This document shows, piece by piece, positions 15,900 through 24,777 of a DNA stretch of 64,000 nucleotides (position 1 is its first letter; every line of letters starts with the position of its first letter). The stretch is from JAYUJH01 sp043765375 (GTDB lineage: Bacteria > Pseudomonadota > Alphaproteobacteria > Rickettsiales > UBA998): assembly GCA_043765375.1 (NCBI GenBank), contig JAYUJH010000006.1, forward strand, positions 62,001 to 126,000, written 5' to 3'. Position numbers and translations under genes: made by a program. The notes below the pieces were generated by a model, which saw only the letters and a program-made list of their open reading frames with translations, did not search any database and had not been told where the DNA came from.

Positions 15900-17432
15900 T
15901 CAACGCTTCCCTGTTAAAAAACCAGATATACTACCACCAACTTGCTTACTTGCATCGCCAACTGCTTTGCCATTTGCAAGCCCGTCAAGCTGTTGTGAAA
16001 ACGGTGTTTGAATGTCACTCCCTTTGCCTGCAATAATGTTTGGATTATTTTTCGCACCGCCCGCAAGTTCGGTTGCCATAGCTGGAAGTTGCTCCATAAA
16101 CATCAACAAAATATACGAACATAAGGCTGCAAGCAATGTTGCGGCGGCTAGCTCCGCAGGGTCAATTTTTTTATAATCCACCACGGTATAATGCAAATCA
16201 ATTGGCACATCAGTTGGTTTGGCAAAATCCAAATTATCGTTACTAATTTGAATATTTCCAAGCGTTCCAAGGTCTGCATTGCTTAATGCTACTGGGACAT
16301 TAGTTGGGTCAAACTTTTTGGCGAATGAAACAGAAGTATCAATATAATATCCATTATCTTGAGCGCATTTATTAATGCTTTTCTCGCCTGCACCGCCTCC
16401 GCCACCTCCAGCATTTCCTCCACCACTAGCACAAACTAATTTTTGGATAGAGTTCTCACCTGAAAATAACATTAAATCAAACGCAATCATCATCACATTA
16501 AGATACGCAAATAATATGATAGGTTGCAAAATAACCCCTAAAATCACTTTATACCATTTCTCAAAAATTGGATAAGTCCCCGGAAATAATATCCCCGGAA
16601 TCATAAATATGCCAATAATGAACATGAGCGACAAAATCGCCACTGCAATCAGATAAGTATAGGCTGCTTTGAACAATGATAACATCAAATTAAAAGCGAT
16701 ATATAACCCAGCCAATCCAATCAACAAACCAAGTGCGCCAGATTTTAAGTTATGATAAAAAAACGCCATCATTCCCCGTGACATATCAGGTTTTGCACCA
16801 TCTGCCCCGCCCGTGGTTGCGCCTTGCGTCACTGCATCAGCAGAAAGCCCAAGCACGCTGTCAATAATGCAGTCAACCCTTTCCCATACTGGAGTTGTGA
16901 CAAGCCCTTCTCCGCCCTCCGAAGTGAAAGAAGTTGCGGGGCATTTTAATGTTCCGCCAAAAAAATCCTGTCCCGCACTTGCCACTTCATCAATCATTGA
17001 AGCGAGTATTGACAAAAACTCACTCATAATAAACATGGCATTATCCATGAAAAAAATCACCGCAACCATCTTTAACAACAATGTGAACGTATCTTTTGGA
17101 GGGCTTTGCACCCCACCAGTTGCTAGCATCATTCCCAAAATCACCACCGCCAGCGACATACAAACATAAACGCCCTGCTCATATTTTGGATATAAATTAT
17201 CAACGAAATATTTTGTTCCCTTGAAGATTTTATCCTCCAAACAAGTGATTATGCGAGCAAATAATTTACCATTATCAGGGCAAGCGACACTAATATCCGT
17301 ATCAGAATATGGATTATCCTGCGGGGGTTGTTGTTGTGCATGTGCGCCATTAGACAAAACAAATAACAACATCAGGCAACCAATCATCATTACCCAATTT
17401 TTATTGTTAAATATTTTGCCAATTATCGCCAT
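15900..17432 (-). CDS. virB6: VirB6/TrbL-like T4SS membrane channel protein (first copy)
   Basis: A 510-residue VirB6 homologue directly downstream of virB4 (3-nt gap). A signal peptide (residues ~1-32, ending NGAHA|QQQ) is followed by a cysteine-bearing segment (ACPDNGKLFARIITCLEDKIF), as in the second copy. Membrane helices run from ~75 to 340, with a glycine-run insertion (GGGNAGGGGGGAG) in a periplasmic loop near residue 345. A final helix and a Gly/Ser-rich tail end the protein. VirB6 lines the inner-membrane DNA/protein path; the Rickettsiales versions are longer and variable, possibly surface-exposed or effector-like. Confidence 0.9.
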   Translation of the reverse strand: MAIIGKIFNNKNWVMMIGCLMLLFVLSNGAHAQQQPPQDNPYSDTDISVACPDNGKLFARIITCLEDKIFKGTKYFVDNLYPKYEQGVYVCMSLAVVILGMMLATGGVQSPPKDTFTLLLKMVAVIFFMDNAMFIMSEFLSILASMIDEVASAGQDFFGGTLKCPATSFTSEGGEGLVTTPVWERVDCIIDSVLGLSADAVTQGATTGGADGAKPDMSRGMMAFFYHNLKSGALGLLIGLAGLYIAFNLMLSLFKAAYTYLIAVAILSLMFIIGIFMIPGILFPGTYPIFEKWYKVILGVILQPIILFAYLNVMMIAFDLMLFSGENSIQKLVCASGGGNAGGGGGGAGEKSINKCAQDNGYYIDTSVSFAKKFDPTNVPVALSNADLGTLGNIQISNDNLDFAKPTDVPIDLHYTVVDYKKIDPAELAAATLLAALCSYILLMFMEQLPAMATELAGGAKNNPNIIAGKGSDIQTPFSQQLDGLANGKAVGDASKQVGGSISGFLTGKR

Positions 17433-17435
17433 ATC

Positions 17436-19841
17436 TTACATTCCCTCCTTTTTCGCTTCCTCAATACGTTGCTGAAATAATGGCAACCATTTTTCAGGAT
17501 CATTACCCACTTCCGCCCGAACTTTATCCAATATTCCAACCGTTTCCGCCCGCCCTGATAGCACTGATATAATATCAGACATTCCAGTCATATCAATCCT
17601 TGCCACCACCACATCTTTATTTTGCTTCACCAAAAAGAACCTTGACCCTGGATCAGTAGTTTTTAACAAATTAAACTCTCTATCCGAAATCATGAAGGCT
17701 TTTTTATAAACCTCGGTGGCTTTTGGATTAGGCAGAAATATCTGCGTGGCTGATTGCTGAATGAGCGTGTCACTGATTGGGCTGTTTGTTGCATCTTCCA
17801 CACTTTGCGTCGCAAATACCACCATACCGTTAAGTTTTCGCAATGTTTTTAACCAATCCTTGATTTTCGCACTGAAATAATAATTATCAATCAACGCCCA
17901 TGCTTCATCAAGCACAATCACGGTTGGTGTGCCATCAAGCGAAAGCTGAATGCGATGGAATAAATACATTAACACAGGAACAATAGTGGATTTGCTCGCC
18001 AAAACCTCGCCCATCTCAAAGCCAAATAAATTGCCATCAGAAAAGTTCACCACGTCAATTGGGTTATCAAACAACCCTGCATAAGCCCCGTCAGAATGCC
18101 ATTGCCTGAACCTTGAGGCAACCGTTCCAGGGCCATCAAGCCCCATGAAAGGAGCAATATTGCGCAACATTCTATCTTTTTTATCCAGCTTATAACAACC
18201 ATTAACCGCATCAACCACATGTTGCATATCTTCGGTGGTGACAATCTCACCATTATAACTAATTAATGATTTCAACCAATCAAGCAAAAATGCCCTATTG
18301 AAACTAGTTTCTGGCAATAATAGCGGATTAAAGCTGCATGGCGCACCAGGGTCAATCAGAGAGTAACTGCCATTCAACGCCCGCACAAAAATCTCTGCCC
18401 CCCTATCTTTATCAAACATAAAGGTTCTGCAATGAAACTTTTGTAGCTGCGCCACCAAAAAGTTCATCAATACGGTTTTACCCGCCCCAGTTGGCCCAAT
18501 TATGGTCGTATGCCCTACATCACGCAGGTGAAAATTGAAATAATATGGAGTTCCCGAGGTGGTGTTAAACACTGAAACCGCATGTCCCCAATGATTACCC
18601 GCCATTCGCCCCGTTGGATAATTATGCATGGAGGCAAATCCCGCAATATTAAGCGAGTGAACATTGGATTGCCTGCCAATAAATTGGGTATTCCCCGGAA
18701 GTTGCGCCCAATAACACTGCTCCAATATCAACCGTTCACGCACGGGATTAATTCCTAGATTAACCAATTCTGAAACCGCCATTGAGATGGATTTTTCCAA
18801 TACTTGCAAATCATCTTCAACGCATAATATAGTGAGGTGATGCTGCCCAAACGCCACATGCCCTGACATTGCCATATCCAACGCATCACTAATTTCTGCC
18901 ACTTGCGTAATTGCTTTATCGCCTGAGTTCATCATTCGGTTTTGTTGCAACTGCATTTTGCTGATGCTCGCCTGACGATTACTAAACACAAATGATTGTG
19001 AGATAATCAACTCCATGCTTAGCTGCAAAAATGCGTCCAACATGCCAGCGGCCGTTGCGGGAGAATATTCCTTAACACTAACAATTCCAGCATATTGCAC
19101 CTTTTCATGCGCCCTGATTTCCAAGCTCCTGCTACCAAAATAAAGGCGGTGAGTTGGCAAATATTTTCTAATCTCCATGGTTGGCACTAACATGTCTTGA
19201 TAATGTCCGCCATTCACCAACATACCAAGAAAGCTGATAGGCTCAGAGATTGCGCCATAATCAGTTTCCTGCACGGTTAATATTTCCGCACCATAATCCC
19301 GAAAAGTCGCCATAATCCGATAAACAGATTCTTTCAAATCCTGATGCGCCTCTTGCAATTTCACGAATCGCTTGGTTTTATCTGTTTTATTATCAATCTT
19401 AGAAAACATATTGCTCACGCGCGCACTGCCTTCTGCATCTTCACGCCTGATTATTGAAATATATAAATCATTAATATATAATTCTCTAGACTGAAACTTT
19501 TTGCGCCAACAATCATCAATATAACTCGCAAATCCTTTTGGTTGCTTGCCTCCAGGGTAAGCCGACTGGCGACGGCGGACAATATGAAACCACACGGAAT
19601 AATAACCGTCACCCATGCTTTTCAACAATGAGTTGCGCACCATTTTTTTCATATCAACGTCAATATCATCTGCCGTTTCAAACGAAAATCCATCAATTTT
19701 GATGATTTGCATTAAGGAATCATCTTTAAGCAATATTGTTTCTTTGTCATAGTGATATAAATACGGAATAAACTCCGACATACCAATTTCTTTGGCGGAT
19801 TGCTTAGCGTTGGAAACTTCCCTTTTAGCCAATTTTAACAT
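17436..19841 (-). CDS. virB4: VirB4 T4SS ATPase
   Basis: An 801-residue VirB4/CagE-family ATPase that powers pilus assembly and substrate transport at the inner membrane. The N-terminal half holds the CagE/TrbE/VirB region. The C-terminal half is a RecA-like motor with Walker A GPTGAGKTVLMN (~residue 448), a DKDRGAE segment, Walker B VIVLDEAWAL (~645) and the ATQSVEDA motif. Length is normal for Rickettsiales VirB4. It starts 12 nt after virB3, and all five T4SS genes run in one direction without terminators between them, so one operon is likely. virB8-11 and virD4 are not in the window. Confidence 0.95.
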   Translation of the reverse strand: MLKLAKREVSNAKQSAKEIGMSEFIPYLYHYDKETILLKDDSLMQIIKIDGFSFETADDIDVDMKKMVRNSLLKSMGDGYYSVWFHIVRRRQSAYPGGKQPKGFASYIDDCWRKKFQSRELYINDLYISIIRREDAEGSARVSNMFSKIDNKTDKTKRFVKLQEAHQDLKESVYRIMATFRDYGAEILTVQETDYGAISEPISFLGMLVNGGHYQDMLVPTMEIRKYLPTHRLYFGSRSLEIRAHEKVQYAGIVSVKEYSPATAAGMLDAFLQLSMELIISQSFVFSNRQASISKMQLQQNRMMNSGDKAITQVAEISDALDMAMSGHVAFGQHHLTILCVEDDLQVLEKSISMAVSELVNLGINPVRERLILEQCYWAQLPGNTQFIGRQSNVHSLNIAGFASMHNYPTGRMAGNHWGHAVSVFNTTSGTPYYFNFHLRDVGHTTIIGPTGAGKTVLMNFLVAQLQKFHCRTFMFDKDRGAEIFVRALNGSYSLIDPGAPCSFNPLLLPETSFNRAFLLDWLKSLISYNGEIVTTEDMQHVVDAVNGCYKLDKKDRMLRNIAPFMGLDGPGTVASRFRQWHSDGAYAGLFDNPIDVVNFSDGNLFGFEMGEVLASKSTIVPVLMYLFHRIQLSLDGTPTVIVLDEAWALIDNYYFSAKIKDWLKTLRKLNGMVVFATQSVEDATNSPISDTLIQQSATQIFLPNPKATEVYKKAFMISDREFNLLKTTDPGSRFFLVKQNKDVVVARIDMTGMSDIISVLSGRAETVGILDKVRAEVGNDPEKWLPLFQQRIEEAKKEGM

Positions 19842-19853
19842 ATTTCAAGCCCC

Positions 19854-20162
19854 CTAATATACATCATACGAGTTAGCACCAAAATGATAACCCGATAAAT
19901 TATTGGAGTTTTTGTAACCATATTTGCCCCGCAACATCACCAACTCAATCGCCCTTGGTTCCTTCTCGCATAATACCCGTCCAATGCCATATAACGCAGG
20001 ACCCACCACCAAAAGCATGATGAAGTTTTTAGTATTGATAAATATTATCATGCAAAATAATCCAGTGAGAATGAAATAAAGGAAACTTACCCCAAATACC
20101 ATCACGGGGCGTGACAACCCTTGAAAAAGTGGATCTGCTTGCAATCTATTTTGTCCCGACAT
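19854..20162 (-). CDS. virB3: VirB3 T4SS inner-membrane component
   Basis: A 102-residue VirB3. A short N-terminal segment with the family LQADPLFQGLSRPVMVFG motif is followed by a hydrophobic hairpin (~residues 27-60) and a charged C-terminal part (GRVLCEKEPRAIELVMLRGKYG). It anchors VirB4 in the membrane. ATG 20162 has AGGAG five bases upstream, and this is the first gene of the cluster. Its promoter should lie within 20163-20335. Confidence 0.93.
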   Translation of the reverse strand: MSGQNRLQADPLFQGLSRPVMVFGVSFLYFILTGLFCMIIFINTKNFIMLLVVGPALYGIGRVLCEKEPRAIELVMLRGKYGYKNSNNLSGYHFGANSYDVY

Positions 20163-20335
20163 TTTTTCTCCTAACTCATAAAAAAACTAATCTCCAAAGT
20201 AATTAACAGTAATTAATCACAATTGAATATTAATCATACAATAAAAACAAATAAAAATATAATATAATTTTCGTATTTTTTGCATTTATATTTTTATAGT
20301 TTAATGATTTTACAATTTTTTAGCATAGTGCGAGC

Positions 20336-20361
20336 GTCAATCCAGCGAAGGCTGGAGTCCA
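20336..20361. repeat. CCAGCGAA-type palindrome upstream of virB3
   Basis: GTCAATCCAGCGAAGGCTGGAGTCCA; CCAGC and GCTGG form the stem around GAAG. It belongs to the family of 7338-7401 and 29055-29080. Confidence 0.8.
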
Positions 20362-20430
20362 AAGCACTTTAGATTTTAGCTTTAGCTAAAATGAGTCCAA
20401 AGCACTTTAGATTTTAGCCTTAACTAAAAT
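20355..20430. repeat. Two 38-bp tandem units in the virB3 upstream region
   Basis: Units 20355-20392 and 20393-20430 differ at two positions. Each begins GAGTCCAAAGCACTTTAG and ends in an arm pair ATTTTAGC / GCTAAAAT, a perfect palindrome in unit 1. The first unit starts inside the CCAGCGAA palindrome, so the duplication arose next to it. The rest of the 442-nt gap 20163-20604 is AT-rich and holds no frame or RNA that I can support. Confidence 0.85.
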
Positions 20431-20604
20431 AAAGCCAATACTTAATTTAATTATTATGATTACTAATCCCTAAATCATAACATATTAAAGGTTTAATTTT
20501 CCTCTATATTTGCGCAAAAATACGCCTGAAAAATTAATAAATATTTCATGTGTGACTGAGTGAGATTGCGATATTATTATATTGTTCTTTATCTTTATTT
20601 TTTT

Positions 20605-21300
20605 ATGAAGATATCAGTAAGGGAGATTAAACCACTCGTTGGCTTATTTTCTCCCACTTCCATTCCACTTAACGAAGTGGGTGGGTTAATTGGGAACTGT
20701 AGACAAAACCCCAATGGTGGGTTTCAATTCTCAAAGTTAATTTATGCGGGAATACCAATATCCCCGCATATTGATGACGTGCATTTTATGCTTATCCCGA
20801 TAAGCACTAATAATGCCTATTGGTTGCCTACTCTTCCAAATGATATTCTGGAAGAATTAACTCAAACAGCTTTCGCTTGGGTTATGCAGTATGGTGGGGA
20901 GGTGCTACTCAATGAGTGCAACCCTGCCAATATGCAAGGGCAATATCGTCGTAGTGCCGCTGATGAGCATTGGCACTTCTTCAAGCATAATATTCAACAA
21001 CAATCAGAAATGATTGAGGTTGAATATGATAAACAAGATATGATGTTTATCAAGGGAATTACCACTCCCGAAGAGTTAAAAAATGCTCTGCGGGAAAATC
21101 AAGATTTCTCTAATTGCTATTCTGTGGCAATTTGGAAAAATGAAGATGGAAGCGTAACTTTAGGTTTCACCAGAAATCAAGTGCGCCCGCACCTACCACT
21201 TGGTTTCGTAAGCAGCAGACATGTTGTTCCAGAAACCGAACCAAATATGCTGACGTCTCTGAAAGCTGCACAGGCTTTCCGAGATAGCTTACCTCAATAA
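20605..21300 (+). CDS. Hypothetical soluble protein, function unknown
   Basis: A 231-residue protein that I cannot place. The segment PISPHIDDVHFMLIPISTNNAYWLP (residues ~40-65) is followed by AFAWVMQYGGEVLLNECNP and a central ADEHWHFFKHNI. The composition is that of an ordinary globular protein, with no signal peptide or membrane segment. The frame can extend to GTG 20560, but the extra residues (YYYIVLYLYFF) read like AT-rich noncoding DNA and the first ATG is 20605. No Shine-Dalgarno is visible. A good terminator follows. It is monocistronic between the T4SS operon and prfA, both on the other strand; an effector or accessory role is only a guess from position. Confidence 0.7.
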   Translation: MKISVREIKPLVGLFSPTSIPLNEVGGLIGNCRQNPNGGFQFSKLIYAGIPISPHIDDVHFMLIPISTNNAYWLPTLPNDILEELTQTAFAWVMQYGGEVLLNECNPANMQGQYRRSAADEHWHFFKHNIQQQSEMIEVEYDKQDMMFIKGITTPEELKNALRENQDFSNCYSVAIWKNEDGSVTLGFTRNQVRPHLPLGFVSSRHVVPETEPNMLTSLKAAQAFRDSLPQ

Positions 21301-21362
21301 TCAGTAGCATCAATAATTTATATGTAATATTTATAAAAAGTTAATGCTATCGCCCCTTCAAT

Positions 21363-21405
21363 CCCGCCTTAAACATGTTAAAAGCATTTTAAGGTGGGTT
21401 TTTTT
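21363..21405 (+). terminator. Intrinsic terminator after the hypothetical gene at 20605-21300
   Basis: Stem CCCGCCTTAAA (21363-21373) with TTTAAGGTGGG (21388-21398), one G-T pair, followed by seven T (21399-21405). Confidence 0.88.
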
Positions 21406-21484
21406 ATACGGGTTTTCTCATAATTATATTAGGCTCTGTTGTTATTTGTAGCAAGCAACAATAGAAATCACACAACATAACCCA

Positions 21485-22561
21485 TCAATCATCATTCATG
21501 CTAGCAATGCGCTCGGCTTCATCGGCAGCGGTGAGTGCATTAATGAAATCATCTAGTGCCTCGCCATTCATCATCGCCTCCATTTTGTAAAGCGTCAAGT
21601 TGATGCGGTGATCTGTCACTCGTCCTTGCGGAAAATTATATGTCCTGATGCGCTCCGACCTGTCACCAGAGCCAACTTGGCTTTTGCGTGCGGCAGAACG
21701 CTCATTTGCAGCCTTAGTGCGCTCCATATCATATAGGCGAGAACGCAAAACTTGCATTGCTGAACGACGATTCTGATGCTGTGATTTTTCTGATGCAAGC
21801 ACCACAATTCCACTTGGAATATGAGTTATGCGCACCGCAGAATCGGTAGTATTAACATGTTGTCCACCCGCACCCGAAGAACGCATAGTATCAATACGAA
21901 TATCCTCATCTTTAATTTCAATATCCAGCTCCTCCACCCGTGGCAAAATGGCGATTGTTGCCGCTGATGTGTGTATCCTCCCGCCAGATTCGGTTGCGGG
22001 AACACGTTGCACTCGGTGAACGCCAGATTCAAACTTCAACCTGCCATAAGCTCCCCTGCCTGAAATTGCCGCACTAACTTCTTTTACGCCACCAACATCA
22101 TTTTGCACATAATCCATCACTTCAAACTTCCAACCAACCAACTCCGCATATCGCTGATACATACGAAACAACTCACCCGCAAATAGCCCCGCTTCATCGC
22201 CCCCAGTTCCAGCCCGCACCTCAATAATCACATCACGGGAATCATCTTTATCCTTGGTTAAAAGTGCTGCTTGCAACTCCATTTCCAAATGCGGAATAAG
22301 TTTTTCCAACTGCATAATCTCATCTTTGCATAATGATTTCATTTCCGCATCAAGCTCATCATCGCCTAGCATTTCATTGCTATCTTGCAAATCATTTTGT
22401 GCTGCTTGCAAGCTCAAAATAGTTTCCACCACAGGCGCAAGCTCGGAATATTCCCGAGAGAGCGCACCAAATTGCTCAGCTAACTTGGCAGGATTTGCCA
22501 GCAACTCCCCCAATTGATTATATCGTTGCAAAATAGCATCTAATTTTTCTTGTGGTATCAT
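21485..22561 (-). CDS. prfA: Peptide chain release factor 1
   Basis: A 358-residue class I release factor that reads UAA and UAG. Visible: an N-terminal helical domain, the VRAGTGGDEAGLFAGELFRMY block, the anticodon-region VQRVPATESGGRIHTSAAT (PxT type, as in RF1 rather than the SPF of RF2), and the catalytic SSGAGGQHVNTTDSAVRI with GGQ. The C-terminal RTYNFPQGRVTDHRI motif is typical. Length is normal. prmC, which methylates the GGQ glutamine and usually follows prfA in alphaproteobacteria, is not next to it. No regulation is visible. Confidence 0.97.
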   Translation of the reverse strand: MIPQEKLDAILQRYNQLGELLANPAKLAEQFGALSREYSELAPVVETILSLQAAQNDLQDSNEMLGDDELDAEMKSLCKDEIMQLEKLIPHLEMELQAALLTKDKDDSRDVIIEVRAGTGGDEAGLFAGELFRMYQRYAELVGWKFEVMDYVQNDVGGVKEVSAAISGRGAYGRLKFESGVHRVQRVPATESGGRIHTSAATIAILPRVEELDIEIKDEDIRIDTMRSSGAGGQHVNTTDSAVRITHIPSGIVVLASEKSQHQNRRSAMQVLRSRLYDMERTKAANERSAARKSQVGSGDRSERIRTYNFPQGRVTDHRINLTLYKMEAMMNGEALDDFINALTAADEAERIASMNDD

Positions 22562-22720
22562 GTTATACTTATAAAATCACTTAATGTTAAAAAAACACAT
22601 AATAGCCTTTGCTATGCCTGCTATCAACATAAATATTATATATAATGTATAAATAAACTTGCAAATATTTTCAAATGTATCATTATATTTTTTTATTATA
22701 ATTGTTTGAGGGAATTATTT

Positions 22721-22984
22721 ATGGCTAAAATTGTGATGTATAAAACTAAAACCTGCCCATTTTGTGTGCGAGCGGAAGCATTACTGAAGCAAAAAGGCGT
22801 CGCTTATATTCAACAAATTGATGTCACAGGAAATGATGAACTTCGCAGTGAAATGATGCAAAAATCAGGTGGGCGAAAAAGTGTTCCACAAATATTCATT
22901 AATGACGCGCATATTGGTGGGTGTGATGATTTGCACGCCCTAAACGATGCGGGCAAACTTGATAAATTACTCGCTAGCAGATGA
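22721..22984 (+). CDS. grxC: Glutaredoxin 3-type dithiol glutaredoxin
   Basis: An 87-residue thioredoxin-fold protein with active site C-P-F-C at residues 12-15 (KTKTCPFCVRAE), the cis-Pro segment SVPQIFIN and the glutathione-binding GGCDDLHALN. It reduces disulfides with glutathione; gshB in this window supplies that thiol. Usual glutaredoxins have CPYC, so Phe is a conservative change. The ATG at 22721 has GAGGGAA seven bases upstream, which decides against the TTG five codons earlier. Confidence 0.95.
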   Translation: MAKIVMYKTKTCPFCVRAEALLKQKGVAYIQQIDVTGNDELRSEMMQKSGGRKSVPQIFINDAHIGGCDDLHALNDAGKLDKLLASR

Positions 22985-22995
22985 GTTGTTAAATC

Positions 22996-24120
22996 ATGGC
23001 TAACCCCACAATTGCCTGCACAAATTGCGGTTCAATATTCAAAGTTCCAGCAAACGCCATCGGTGCTGAAGGACGAAAGTTGCGCTGCTCAAATTGTGGC
23101 AATAATTGGCACGCTATGCCACATGAATTGCGCTATGATGATAAATTAAACATTGGAGCAACAGCGCAAAGCACTTCAAATGAACCGATTTTTGTAGAGG
23201 AATTGCTAACTCCACCCAAACAGATATTTGTTGATGAATTGCTTGCATCTTCAATTCAAAACCAAAATTGGCTAATTGAAGAGCAAAAACCACCACAACA
23301 AGCATTCGCAGGGGCAATTCAAAATAATCAATTAAATAATGGTGCATTAAATGATAGTGCATTAAATGATAGTGTCTTAAATAATGATGCGTTAAAGCAA
23401 GCGAAAATTACGCAACCAATTATTATTATTGAAAAACCAGTTGTCGCACCAATAATTAAGGTTACGCCAATAATCAATCAATCATCATATGAAGCCGATG
23501 TTGATGGTGGTGGTGATGGCCACGCAGCAGAAGAATTGCCACCAAGCAACGATTATGATGATGAAACATTTGATAAATTATTCTCCAACCCAACAATTTC
23601 ACCACCACAAAAACCCGCTAAACCAACGTTTTATGCCAACGCATACTTGTTGCTAAGCGCAAATCTTATTTGTTTTTTATTGCTCGCTTTCACATTATTA
23701 ATTGCCAGCCGTGACGAATTAATTAACAAAATACCCGCATCTTCAGCATTTTATCGCTTGATTGGCTATCAACAAACCAATCATTTACGCCTCGCCGATG
23801 TGACATTCACTAGCAACAAAAAATATGGAACTAGCAGTGATGCGAATGAGAATGAATTGCAATATGTGGTGAAAGGAAAAATTATCAACCAAGCACCTCA
23901 CGCAAGCCTTGTGCCAATAATTCGCGCCCGTATGTTTGATAAATATGGTGATATGACAAATGAATGGGAGCTTGCCTCCAATGGTCATAATAATTCTGAG
24001 CATGTTATTCCAATTAAAGGTGAGAAAACATTCAGCCTAAAATTGCCTGCAATAGAAGGGGTTGCGGTGATTTTAGCCGTTGATATTGGTAGCAACATAG
24101 AGCTTGCCCTAAGAAAATAG
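22996..24120 (+). CDS. MJ0042-type zinc-ribbon membrane protein with DUF3426-like domain
   Basis: A 374-residue protein. The N-terminal zinc ribbon (residues 1-45) has two C-x-x-C pairs (CTNCGSIF and CSNCGNNW). A long acidic, Gln/Asn-rich linker follows, then one membrane segment (~residues 215-237, LLLSANLICFLLLAFTLLIAS) and a C-terminal extracytoplasmic beta domain like DUF3426. Proteins of this architecture are common in alphaproteobacteria, usually unassigned. The linker contains a 15-bp tandem repeat (23329-23391) giving ALNDS-ALNDS-VLNND. It is cotranscribed with grxC (11-nt gap) and probably hpt. Confidence 0.85.
   Translation: MANPTIACTNCGSIFKVPANAIGAEGRKLRCSNCGNNWHAMPHELRYDDKLNIGATAQSTSNEPIFVEELLTPPKQIFVDELLASSIQNQNWLIEEQKPPQQAFAGAIQNNQLNNGALNDSALNDSVLNNDALKQAKITQPIIIIEKPVVAPIIKVTPIINQSSYEADVDGGGDGHAAEELPPSNDYDDETFDKLFSNPTISPPQKPAKPTFYANAYLLLSANLICFLLLAFTLLIASRDELINKIPASSAFYRLIGYQQTNHLRLADVTFTSNKKYGTSSDANENELQYVVKGKIINQAPHASLVPIIRARMFDKYGDMTNEWELASNGHNNSEHVIPIKGEKTFSLKLPAIEGVAVILAVDIGSNIELALRK
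23329..23391 (+). repeat. 15-bp tandem repeat in the zinc-ribbon protein gene
   Basis: Units start at 23329, 23344, 23359, 23374 and 23389 (last partial). The middle two are identical (GCATTAAATGATAGT). They encode x-L-N-D/N-S/G pentapeptides in the linker. Confidence 0.9.
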
Positions 24121-24156
24121 ATATTAAGGAAGTAGATATTAAGGAAATAGATATAA
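24120..24156 (+). repeat. 15-bp tandem repeat carrying the hpt ribosome binding site
   Basis: TAGATATTAAGGAAG (24119-24133), TAGATATTAAGGAAA (24134-24148), then a partial TAGATATAA unit. Each full unit contains AAGGAA. The second copy sits about 12 nt before the hpt ATG, so the duplication created a second potential Shine-Dalgarno. Confidence 0.75.
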
Positions 24157-24708
24157 ATGATATTCGCTAAACCTGATGATTATGTGCCACCGAATTTGGT
24201 TAAACCAATTTATGATGCCAAAATAATCAACTCACGCCTGCAACAAATGGCACATGAAATCATCGCAAATATGGGGCAGGAGTTTTTGATAATTGGGGTG
24301 CTAAATGGTAGCTTCATTTTTATTGCGGATTTAGTGCGGGCATTATACGGTGCAAATGGTGCGCCACAAGTGGAGTTCATCACTATTTCAAGCTATGGTG
24401 ACGGCAAACAAAGTAGCGGCGAGCTAAAAATTGCTAGTGATTTTCGCAGCGATGTGCGCAACAAAAAGATTTTACTTTGTGACGATATTTTGGAGTCAGG
24501 GCGAACTTTAGCTTATGTGGCAAAAATGTTACATGATAAAGGAGCGGCTGAGGTGAAAACTTGCGTGCTGCTAGATAAACCAATGAAGCGAGTGGAACAA
24601 TTACAAGCTGATTTTGTAGGATTTACCATTGATGATATTTTCGTGATTGGCTATGGTTTGGATTATGCGGGATATTATCGTGAATTACCATTTATTGGAC
24701 AATTATAA
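24157..24708 (+). CDS. hpt: Hypoxanthine phosphoribosyltransferase
   Basis: A 183-residue type I PRTase that salvages hypoxanthine (and usually guanine) with PRPP. The hood/core motifs include LNGSFIFIADLVRAL, the flexible-loop VEFITISSYG and the PRPP-binding LLCDDILESGRTLAYV. Then VLLDKPMKR supplies the purine-contacting lysine, and DFVGFTIDDIFVIGYGLDY is the diagnostic C-terminal block. Length fits the family. Both salvage (hpt) and de novo steps (purF, purB) are present in the window. Confidence 0.96.
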   Translation: MIFAKPDDYVPPNLVKPIYDAKIINSRLQQMAHEIIANMGQEFLIIGVLNGSFIFIADLVRALYGANGAPQVEFITISSYGDGKQSSGELKIASDFRSDVRNKKILLCDDILESGRTLAYVAKMLHDKGAAEVKTCVLLDKPMKRVEQLQADFVGFTIDDIFVIGYGLDYAGYYRELPFIGQL

Positions 24709-24777
24709 ATCACCATTTGCATGGAAGTTGATGAAGCAAAGTCAAAGCCTGAAACTGAAGCATGGGGAAAACAAAAA

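Noticed and set aside
21485..22561. Release factor 2 as an alternative for prfA
   Set aside because: The anticodon region reads VPATESGGRIHTS (PxT, RF1) rather than the SPF motif of RF2, and there is no programmed frameshift near the start.
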